Source of the DNA: Acidimicrobiaceae bacterium
GTDB lineage: Bacteria; Actinomycetota; Acidimicrobiia; Acidimicrobiales; UBA8190
Assembly (NCBI GenBank): GCA_003131945.1
Contig: PKWD01000144.1
Location: forward strand, 5,622 to 10,879
Direction: 5' to 3'
DNA: 5,258 bases
In this document: piece by piece, positions 1-5,258 of the stretch
How positions within the stretch are numbered: the first letter of the stretch is position 1
Layout: every line of letters starts with the position of its first letter
Notes under the pieces: generated by a model
The model's input: the letters and a program-made list of their open reading frames with translations, nothing else
What the model was told of the DNA's origin: nothing
Database searches by the model: none
Made by a program: the position numbers and the translations under genes

Positions 1-293
1 GAGAGGAGGCATTCACCCGCGCCCGACTGGAACTCTTGTGCGCGACGTCGCGCAACGACCACAACGAGATAATTGGTAACACCGACATGCAGAAGCGCTT
101 CGAGTCCCTCGACGCCGTCTATGCGCACCGATGGCAGGATGTCGACAGTCTGCACAGAAAAGGGCGCCTACGCGGCGTCCATCCCGAGCCCTGGACCGAC
201 ATGCGGTCGGTGCTCCGTTGGTACGACGCTAGGGATCTGGAGGCCGCCCGACGCCGCTGGTCGGCTGGCGACGCCGGCTCGCAGGGCCGGTAG
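1..293 (+). CDS. Glycosyltransferase-like protein, C-terminal fragment (5' end outside window)
   Basis: This is the last ~96 codons of a gene that enters from the left edge. It is read in the frame starting at base 3 and ends at TAG 291-293. The TTG at 36 that could open a short ORF is not a credible start, because the homology continues upstream of it to the edge. The peptide aligns along its whole length with the C-terminus of the glycosyltransferase at 2565-3641. Shared blocks are EE-FTR-R-EL-C, RFESLDAVY, GV-P-PW, RWYD and LEAA; by hand about 43 of 96 residues are identical with one single-residue gap. The catalytic GT-A part is not visible, so the function is inferred only from the paralogue. 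It is probably a sugar transferase of the same polysaccharide locus. It lies 169 bp upstream of the exporter on the same strand and may share its transcript. Confidence 0.82.
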   Translation, partial: EEAFTRARLELLCATSRNDHNEIIGNTDMQKRFESLDAVYAHRWQDVDSLHRKGRLRGVHPEPWTDMRSVLRWYDARDLEAARRRWSAGDAGSQGR

Positions 294-462
294 CTCGACG
301 TCCGACGCCGCCTCCCATCGTGACCATGTGGGCACTCCCAGAGGCCCGGAGCGCCGAGGACTTGCGGTAATATGAGCGACGGTATGAGACGGGGGCAGCG
401 ATTTACCACTGGGCGGAGCGGGCCGTGCCACCTCCGACGCCAAGAGGTCCGGGGGGTCCCGC
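294..462 (+). other. Intergenic gap before the exporter genes; possible weak promoter
   Basis: This is the only substantial non-coding stretch in the plus-strand block, so any separate promoter for the exporter operon should lie here. In an otherwise GC-rich stretch there is an AT-rich hexamer, TAATAT at 368-373, which fits the loose actinobacterial -10 pattern TAnnnT. No convincing -35 element sits 16-18 bp upstream. An alternative pairing, TTGCGG at 362-367 with TATGAG at 383-388, has a short 15-bp spacer. No rho-independent terminator is seen after the upstream gene: the CCGGC/GCCGG pair at 274-290 lies inside that gene and has no T-tract. Read-through from the upstream gene is therefore equally possible. 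Confidence 0.25.
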
Positions 463-1392
463 TTGCCTATTGATCCTGCCTCGGTCGGCGGGGGCGTGGA
501 TGAGGGTCTGGTGATCACCGATCCGGCCACCGTCGCCAGCGAGCCCCCACCCGACTCGTTCTACAGCCACCGCGTCCAACTCTTTCCGGCGATCTGGGCC
601 ATGTGGGCCCGGAGGGAGATCGCGGTCGCCTTGGCCGAGCGCGACATCCGGGCCAGTTACAAGCAGGCGGCCTTGGGAATGTTCTGGGCCCTCCTCTCTC
701 CCGTGCTGACGGTCGTGCTCTTCACGCTCATCTTCAGTCATATCAAATCGTTCAAGATACCCGGCGTCCCGTACATTCTCTACTCCTTCGTCGGGCTCAT
801 GTGTTGGGGATTCTTCGCCGGTTCGGTCACGGCGGGCGGAAACTCGATGGTCGGGAACCTGACCCTGCTCCAAAAGACCAGCTTCCCGCGCGAACTCTTC
901 CCACTGTCGCAAATGCTGGAGCAGACGCTGTACACCGGGATCAGCTTCATACCGCTCACGATCCTCCTCATCGCCAATGGCTTCACCCCCAAGCTCGGTA
1001 CCTTGTGGGTGCCGGTCTTCATCGCCGTCGAAGTGTTGTTCGGGATCGGCCTGATGCTTCTCATGTCGGCGGTCGTCGTCTATGTCCGCGACGTCGTACA
1101 GATCATGGCCCTGATAATGTCGCTCGGGCTGTTCGCCACGCCCATCATCTGGCCGCTGTCCAAACTCCGCAACATCACGTGGGGCCCCTTTCACCACTTC
1201 GACTTTCGGCCGTACTACTCAGTCTTCAATCCCCTTGGTCCTGTCATAGACAACGTCCGGCGTACCGCGCTGCAGGGCCTGCCTCCCGATTGGCCGCTGC
1301 TCGGTCTGGCGGCCATCAGCGCGTCTGTGTACTTCGTCGTTGGGTACCGTCTCTTCAAGCGACTCGAGGTGAACTTTGCCGACATCAGCTGA
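463..1392 (+). CDS. ABC-2 type polysaccharide export permease (Wzm/TagG-like)
   Basis: This is the membrane subunit of an ABC exporter that moves a lipid-linked polysaccharide from the cytoplasmic to the outer face of the membrane. The 309-residue product has the family layout. A ~70-residue cytoplasmic N-terminus carries the block ERDIRASYKQAALGMFWALL (59-78) that precedes the first membrane span. About six hydrophobic segments follow, near 73-92, 102-126, 150-172, 181-206, 211-231 and 277-296. The family block FNPLGPVIDNVRRTALQG lies at 255-272, and the protein ends with YRLFKRLEVNFADIS. The start is uncertain. TTG at 463 is the first possible start after an in-frame TGA at 385-387 and has a G-run (451-456) six bases upstream. 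GTG at 496 or 511 would shorten only the unconserved N-terminus. The 3' end overlaps the ATPase gene by 17 bp, which suggests translational coupling. The transported glycan cannot be read from the sequence. Confidence 0.93.
   Translation: MPIDPASVGGGVDEGLVITDPATVASEPPPDSFYSHRVQLFPAIWAMWARREIAVALAERDIRASYKQAALGMFWALLSPVLTVVLFTLIFSHIKSFKIPGVPYILYSFVGLMCWGFFAGSVTAGGNSMVGNLTLLQKTSFPRELFPLSQMLEQTLYTGISFIPLTILLIANGFTPKLGTLWVPVFIAVEVLFGIGLMLLMSAVVVYVRDVVQIMALIMSLGLFATPIIWPLSKLRNITWGPFHHFDFRPYYSVFNPLGPVIDNVRRTALQGLPPDWPLLGLAAISASVYFVVGYRLFKRLEVNFADIS
1366..1378 (+). promoter_or_regulatory. Ribosome binding site and TTG start of the ABC ATPase
   Basis: GAGG at 1366-1369 lies six bases before TTG 1376-1378, inside the last codons of the permease gene. 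An in-frame TGA at 1370-1372 rules out any earlier start for the ATPase. The TTG is therefore the first usable start codon, and it places the conserved IIVEHVWKRF block at residues 9-18, as expected for the family. Confidence 0.6.
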
Positions 1393-2563
1393 CGGCACGA
1401 TCATCGTCGAGCACGTCTGGAAACGCTTCCGCGCCGATCGGGGCAGACCGCATATCACCGACCAGCTGGCCAAGATCGGCCGTCGTCTGCGGGGCGCGAC
1501 GCGCTCCTACCGATGGGTGCTGAAGGACATAAACCTCACGCTCGAGCCGGGTGCGACGCTGGGCCTGATCGGCATCAACGGCTCGGGCAAGTCGACCCTG
1601 CTCAAAGTGATCAGCCGCTGCATGTACCAGACGGCCGGGCGCTGCGAGATCCACGGACGCGTCGGCGCCCTGCTCGAGGTCCGAGGGGGCATCAACCCGA
1701 CGCTGAGCGGTAGGGAGAACATCTACATGTTCGGCAGCCTCCTCGGTCTGTCGCGCCGCCAGATCAACGCGCGCTTCGATACCATCGCCGAGTTCGCCGA
1801 GGTCACCGACGCCATCGACCGCCAGGTGAAGTACTACTCGAGCGGTATGCAGGTCCGTTTGGGCTTCTCCATCGCCTCCCACCTCGACGCCGACATCCTG
1901 CTCGTCGACGAGGTCCTGGCCGTCGGTGACGCCAACTTCCAGCAGAAATGCCTTACCCGCATCAGTGAGGTCGTGGCCAGCGGCACCACCCTTCTGTTCG
2001 TGTCCCATGACCTCGCCGCCGTCGAGGCCATGTGCGAGCGCGCCATGTGGCTGACCGAGGCCATCGTCAGGGCCGCAGGCCCCACCCGCGCCGTGCTGGG
2101 CCAATATCGAGCGTCGGTCGAGGAACAAGCGGCCATGACGTCATCGTCGACGACGTCATCCCTACGCGTGCTCAAGGTCGAGGTCACCGGACCGGGCGAC
2201 GGCATGGCCCTTTCGGGCGAGGAGGTCCAGATCCGATTGGTGCTGAGTGCGCCGGAAGGTGGCCGGGCGCGTTTTTACGTCGGCGTCTCCGAAGGTACGG
2301 CCGTGCCCGTCTTCGTGGCCATGCACCATTCCGCATTCCCGGGAGGCGATTTCGAGCTGCGGTGCCAGCTGCAGAACCTCCCTCTCCCCAAGGGTCGCTA
2401 CTACGTATGGCTCGCTCTGGAAGGGTCCACCGACTTGGCCGCGGCGCAAACGTGGAAACCCGTCGGCGCCTTCGACGTCTTCGGGCCCACCCCCGTCCCG
2501 ACGCCCCAAGGAGTCATGGTGCTCTCACCGGTCTATGTGCCGGCCACATGGGAGCTCTCTTGA
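1376..2563 (+). CDS. Polysaccharide ABC transporter ATPase with C-terminal glycan-recognition domain (Wzt-like)
   Basis: This is the ATP-hydrolysing subunit that partners the upstream permease at the cytoplasmic face of the membrane. In the 395-residue product, the Walker A motif GINGSGKST is at 66-74. The signature is the polysaccharide-exporter form YSSGMQVRL (154-162) instead of LSGGQ. Walker B is DILLVDEVLAVGD (173-185) with catalytic Glu179, and the switch His is 211 in SHDL. A Ser/Thr-rich linker (255-263) joins the ATPase to a ~130-residue C-terminal region (264-395) rich in predicted beta strands. Its position and pattern (LRVLKVEVTG, GEEVQIRLVL, FYVGVSEG, LPKGRYYVWLAL) match the Wzt C-terminal domain. 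In characterised O-antigen exporters of this type that domain binds the chain's terminal modification and gates export. TagH-type ATPases are alternatives, but the beta-rich extension favours Wzt. The gene overlaps the permease by 17 bp and is followed after 1 bp by a glycosyltransferase gene. Confidence 0.93.
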   Translation: MPTSADGTIIVEHVWKRFRADRGRPHITDQLAKIGRRLRGATRSYRWVLKDINLTLEPGATLGLIGINGSGKSTLLKVISRCMYQTAGRCEIHGRVGALLEVRGGINPTLSGRENIYMFGSLLGLSRRQINARFDTIAEFAEVTDAIDRQVKYYSSGMQVRLGFSIASHLDADILLVDEVLAVGDANFQQKCLTRISEVVASGTTLLFVSHDLAAVEAMCERAMWLTEAIVRAAGPTRAVLGQYRASVEEQAAMTSSSTTSSLRVLKVEVTGPGDGMALSGEEVQIRLVLSAPEGGRARFYVGVSEGTAVPVFVAMHHSAFPGGDFELRCQLQNLPLPKGRYYVWLALEGSTDLAAAQTWKPVGAFDVFGPTPVPTPQGVMVLSPVYVPATWELS

Positions 2564-2564
2564 G

Positions 2565-3641
2565 ATGACCCGTCGCCTGTGGGCGAACCCGATACCGGTC
2601 GTGCGACAGGGCCTGCTCCGGCGTAAGCGTCGATGGGCCCGGCGGGTGTTGCGGTCCCAGGCCAAGGGGCGCATTCTGCCCGAGGCCAACCCCCCCGAGG
2701 CGCAGCCTCTCGAGGACTTCCGATTCTTCGCCGTCCTCGGCACATGGATGGAGGAGGACATCGTGGAAGCGACCGTGCGCAACGCCTTCGCCCAGGGCGT
2801 CGAAGCGGTCTTCCTGGTGGACAATGCCAGCACGGATGAGACGGTCGATCGGGCCATGGCCGCCGGGGCCACGTTGGCCGAGTCCTTCGCCACCGACGCT
2901 TACGAGGAGCGAGTCAGGATCCTGCTCATGAACGCGGTGGTGGCCCGGGTCTCGTTCTCTTCGGGCGCATCGCACATCTGGTGGCTGTGGCTGGACGCCG
3001 ACGAGTTCCCCGAAGGCCCGGCCGGTCTCACCATCGCCGACTACCTGCGCCGCTTGGATCGGCGCTTCCGCGTGGTGGGGAGCACGTACTACAACCACCT
3101 CCCGACCGCCAAGCCCGAGTACATCCCCGGCTTCCACCCCATCGACTTCCAGCCCCTGTGCGAGCAATTCACCTCGGACTTCGTCCCCCGGTGCGCCCAG
3201 CCCCACTGGAAGCACCCCCTACAACGGTTCGATCGGGAGGGGCCGTTCGTCGTCTCCGGTGCCGGATTCCACACCGTGTCGATGCGGACGCGTCAACCTC
3301 TGTACGAGCCCGTGGGCGGCATCGTGACCCACCACATCACCTACCGCGAGGAATCCTTCACCCGCTCCCGCATGGAACTGATGTGCGGTGGATTGGCCCG
3401 CAACGCGTTCAATGACGCCGTCGGCAACCGAACGATCCAGCGACGTTTCGAGTCGCTCGACGCTGTGTACACGCAGGACTGGCCACGCGTGAACAACTTG
3501 CGCGGTGAAGAGCCCAACATAGGAGTGCGCCCTCGTCCGTGGCCCGATCCAAAAAGCACCCGTCGGTGGTACGACCAGCACGAACTCGAGGCGGCCAAGG
3601 AGAAGTGGCTGATCGACTACTCCCCGACGTCCAGCGGCTGA
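2565..3641 (+). CDS. Glycosyltransferase, GT2-like (GT-A fold), with conserved C-terminal module
   Basis: The product is a 358-residue probable sugar transferase acting at the inner face of the membrane. Residues 52-91 (FRFFAVLGTW..., then VFLVDNASTDET at 82-93) are the nucleotide-sugar binding start of a GT-A fold. WLDADEFPEG at 142-151 holds the DxD metal site (Asp144, Asp146). The sugar and acceptor are unknown. The first 36 residues contain 13 Arg/Lys and no acidic residue, which suggests attachment to anionic lipid; there is no signal peptide. The C-terminal ~97 residues (262-358) match the fragment at 1-293 and lie beyond the catalytic core. ATG 2565 is chosen because it follows the ATPase stop by one base, has GGAG at 2551-2554 (spacing 10), and longer in-frame readings would run 318 bp into the ATPase gene. 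It is probably co-translated with the exporter. The 3' end overlaps the convergent sulfotransferase gene by 25 bp. Confidence 0.9.
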   Translation: MTRRLWANPIPVVRQGLLRRKRRWARRVLRSQAKGRILPEANPPEAQPLEDFRFFAVLGTWMEEDIVEATVRNAFAQGVEAVFLVDNASTDETVDRAMAAGATLAESFATDAYEERVRILLMNAVVARVSFSSGASHIWWLWLDADEFPEGPAGLTIADYLRRLDRRFRVVGSTYYNHLPTAKPEYIPGFHPIDFQPLCEQFTSDFVPRCAQPHWKHPLQRFDREGPFVVSGAGFHTVSMRTRQPLYEPVGGIVTHHITYREESFTRSRMELMCGGLARNAFNDAVGNRTIQRRFESLDAVYTQDWPRVNNLRGEEPNIGVRPRPWPDPKSTRRWYDQHELEAAKEKWLIDYSPTSSG

Positions 3642-4546
3642 CCACCAGCTTGCGCCCCGTCATCGTTGCTCGCTTCCCCAAGACCGATACCGGCGGCGCG
3701 CAGCTGACGCAGTAGTTCGTACTCAGGCTCGAGGACTTCGCGGAGCCGATCGTGTTCACCGGGCGACAGCGGAGTTCTGCTTCCGGTCACCCGTTCGCGT
3801 CGGGCTTGCAGAGTGAGTCCCAACCGTTCTCCCAATGCCAACACGCCGGCGTCGTATTCCTCTGTGAACATCACGCAGGAGCAGGCGGCGATCCGCTGTG
3901 CCGCCTCCCCCACGTCAAACTTGGCCGAGAACATGAAGACCTGGCGTAACAGCGCATTCGCCTCCAGCTGATCGAGGAATGAGGTGAAGCCCCCGCTGGC
4001 CAGGCGCCGCTCCCCCTCCGACACCGCGTGCGGCATACCGGGTCGGTCACCCACCAGCAGGTAGTCGAAATACGACCGGATCCGGTCGACCGGATCTCGC
4101 AGGATCGTGACGGTGAAGGTTCCCGGAGGGAGCGGCTGACGGTGTGCGGCCCGGTGCGCCCAACCGTAGAAGTAGCGGCCGCGCGCCAGTAGCTCTCGGT
4201 CGAAGGCGACGAACCCATAGCCACCGCTGACCGTGCGGTGGAGGTCATTGGCGCCGATCCGAGCATGGACGCGGGCGGGATCCTCTCCACCGACGGCCAG
4301 AAAACTGCGGGTAAGACTCGTGCCCCCGGTCTTGCGGATGTGGTAGCAGTACACCCGATTGCTCCCGTCGGGGAGGCCGTACGTCGATGCCAGGCGGCGG
4401 AACCTCAGGTCTATCGATGTCGCCCATGCCTTACGTGCGAAATACGTTGCGCGGCGGATCTGATCCGCCGACCGGCGCTGTCCGGGGGTCTTTACGGTGA
4501 GGTCATCCACCGGTCCAGCCAGGACTGGAGCATGAGCACATCCCAC
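3617..4546 (-). CDS. Sulfotransferase family protein (PAPS-dependent, probable carbohydrate sulfotransferase)
   Basis: The predicted role is transfer of sulfate from PAPS to a hydroxyl, plausibly on the glycan made by this locus. In the 309-residue reading, HIRKTGGTSL (69-78) corresponds to the 5'-phosphosulfate loop of the family (usually HIPKTGGTS). RDPVDRIRSYFDY (150-162) is the 3'-phosphate binding segment, with Arg150 and Ser158. There is no signal peptide or membrane span, so it probably acts in the cytoplasm before export. The start is uncertain. GTG at 4546 gives the longest reading but overlaps the upstream gene by 55 bp without a clear ribosome site. GTG at 4510 (residue 13) would cut the overlap to 19 bp and is at least as plausible. 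The stop is TAG, complementary to 3617-3619. The family call is firm; the substrate is unknown. The Pro-to-Arg change at residue 71 is discussed in the findings. Confidence 0.85.
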   Translation of the reverse strand: MGCAHAPVLAGPVDDLTVKTPGQRRSADQIRRATYFARKAWATSIDLRFRRLASTYGLPDGSNRVYCYHIRKTGGTSLTRSFLAVGGEDPARVHARIGANDLHRTVSGGYGFVAFDRELLARGRYFYGWAHRAAHRQPLPPGTFTVTILRDPVDRIRSYFDYLLVGDRPGMPHAVSEGERRLASGGFTSFLDQLEANALLRQVFMFSAKFDVGEAAQRIAACSCVMFTEEYDAGVLALGERLGLTLQARRERVTGSRTPLSPGEHDRLREVLEPEYELLRQLRAAGIGLGEASNDDGAQAGGQPLDVGE

Positions 4547-5258
4547 AGAGCGTAACCGAGGTCGCGCCGCCCGCTCTGGTGCGCCTCCCAGGCGCGCCGA
4601 ACAGCGTCAGGGTCGAGAAGGCCGTCGTGCTCGAGACGACGACGGGAAACGAGATCTTCGGCCCACGGCCGCAACGGGCCGCGCAACCACGCCCCGACCG
4701 GTACCCCAAAGCCCATCTTGGGCCGGTCGACAAGGGCGGACGGGACGTGACGGTGCAGGATCGTACGCAGAACTCGTTTCGTCGCCCGGCCCTGGAGCTT
4801 GCTCGACAACGGCAGCCGCCAGGCCACATCCAGGACCTGGCGGTCGAGAAAAGGGACCCTGGTCTCGAGTGAGACAGCCATGGCCGCCCGGTCGAGCTTC
4901 GTGAGGATGTCATCGGGAAGATAGCCGACGAGATCGAGCCACAAGACCTGCTCGGTCACACCCCCAAGGGCGGGCCACGTCGTCGGTGGCCACGCCCACG
5001 ACTCGAGGGCTCCCGCATCGAGCACCACCGATTCGGCGTCGTCCCAGTGGGAGACGAGTGCCAGATAGGCCTCCCCCGCTCCGCCAGCGGCGAGGACCCG
5101 TCCGAGCTTGGCGAACTTGTCGGACGGGTTGCGCACCTGCCAGCGCCGCGGCAGCACACGGCCGAGCCTCGCCGTCTGCTCGACCGCGCCCGGCGGCACC
5201 CGGGCCATGGAGGCGCCGATCCGCCGGCGAAGGCCACCGGGCACGACGGCCGAGTGTC
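4492..5258 (-). CDS. Asparagine synthetase (glutamine-hydrolysing)-like protein, C-terminal part (5' end outside window)
   Basis: The last 254 codons are present. The gene is read from the right edge on the minus strand and stops at TAA (complement of 4492-4494). The GTG at 5244 is not taken as a start, because the frame stays open to the edge and the family is much longer (about 600 residues). The visible part is the end of the synthetase domain. It contains the AsnB block DLVGYLPDDILTKLDRAAMA followed by SLETRVPFLD, then TKRVLRTIL, RPKMGFGVPVGAWLRGPLRPWAEDL and a Trp-rich end (ALWDVLMLQSWLDRW). The N-terminal glutaminase domain and the SGGxDS ATP loop would lie outside the window. The family makes asparagine from aspartate, glutamine and ATP. 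Homologues in polysaccharide loci are often assigned to amidating uronic acids or other carboxylates, which is an inference here from the neighbours. Its 3' end overlaps the sulfotransferase gene, so the two are probably one transcription unit. Confidence 0.9.
   Translation of the reverse strand, partial: HSAVVPGGLRRRIGASMARVPPGAVEQTARLGRVLPRRWQVRNPSDKFAKLGRVLAAGGAGEAYLALVSHWDDAESVVLDAGALESWAWPPTTWPALGGVTEQVLWLDLVGYLPDDILTKLDRAAMAVSLETRVPFLDRQVLDVAWRLPLSSKLQGRATKRVLRTILHRHVPSALVDRPKMGFGVPVGAWLRGPLRPWAEDLVSRRRLEHDGLLDPDAVRRAWEAHQSGRRDLGYALWDVLMLQSWLDRWMTSP

Noticed and set aside
274..290. CCGGC/GCCGG inverted repeat as a terminator of the first gene
   Set aside because: It has only a 5-bp stem, lies before the stop codon and has no T-tract.
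403..1197. 264-codon open frame on the minus strand opposite the permease
   Set aside because: It is antisense to a clear membrane protein gene. The composition is rich in Asp, Glu, Arg, Gly and His with no recognisable domain, as expected for a shadow frame in GC-rich DNA.
603..1523. 306-codon plus-strand frame overlapping the permease and ATPase
   Set aside because: It is an alternative frame of two well-supported genes. It is rich in Arg, His and Pro without motifs and starts inside the permease.
1385..2128. 247-codon minus-strand frame opposite the ATPase
   Set aside because: It is a shadow of a gene with all ABC motifs intact and has no domain of its own.
2247..2564. Upstream in-frame extension of the glycosyltransferase (106 extra residues)
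   Set aside because: It lies within the Wzt-like domain coding region, is Ser/Pro/Arg-rich and non-homologous. ATG 2565 just after the ATPase stop is a better start.
2514..3215. 233-codon minus-strand frame opposite the glycosyltransferase
   Set aside because: It is antisense to a gene with DxD and nucleotide-binding motifs. Its Gly/Glu/Val-rich sequence carries no motif.
3637..3649. GCTG/CAGC hairpin at the convergent junction as a bidirectional terminator
   Set aside because: A 4-bp stem with no flanking T- or A-run is too weak to support.
4238..4872. Plus-strand frames of 105 and 97 codons opposite the sulfotransferase and AsnB-like genes
   Set aside because: They are shadow frames antisense to two genes with clear family motifs and have no homology I can recognise.

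Overview
The window is GC-rich (roughly 60-65% by eye) and densely packed, with genes touching or overlapping. Several start codons appear to be TTG or GTG rather than ATG. This fits a high-GC bacterium, most likely an actinobacterium, but no marker gene here fixes the taxon. Every gene found belongs to a surface-polysaccharide locus: synthesis, modification and export of a glycan. No tRNA, rRNA, CRISPR array, insertion sequence or phage gene was seen.

Plus strand, 1-3641. The window opens in the last ~96 codons of a glycosyltransferase-like gene (stop at 291-293). A 169-bp gap follows, the only real non-coding stretch. Then come three tightly coupled genes: an ABC-2 polysaccharide export permease (Wzm/TagG type), its ATPase with a C-terminal Wzt-type glycan-recognition domain, and a complete GT-A fold family 2-like glycosyltransferase. 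The permease and ATPase overlap by 17 bp, and the ATPase and glycosyltransferase are 1 bp apart. The C-terminal tail of the complete glycosyltransferase is clearly homologous to the fragment at the left edge, so two paralogous transferases flank the exporter.

Minus strand, 5258-3617. An asparagine synthetase-like amidotransferase (5' part outside the window) is followed by a PAPS-dependent sulfotransferase-like gene that overlaps its 3' end. The sulfotransferase meets the glycosyltransferase tail to tail, with a 25-bp overlap of the two coding ends.

Working model (inference): the transferases build or finish a lipid-linked glycan at the inner face of the membrane, and the amidotransferase and sulfotransferase may decorate it. 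The Wzt-like domain would recognise the finished chain, and the Wzm/Wzt pair would export it. The parts are known families. The less ordinary points are the paralogous transferases around the exporter, their shared C-terminal module, and a sulfotransferase and an AsnB homologue beside a Wzt carrying a recognition domain. I see no strong evidence for an entirely undescribed system.
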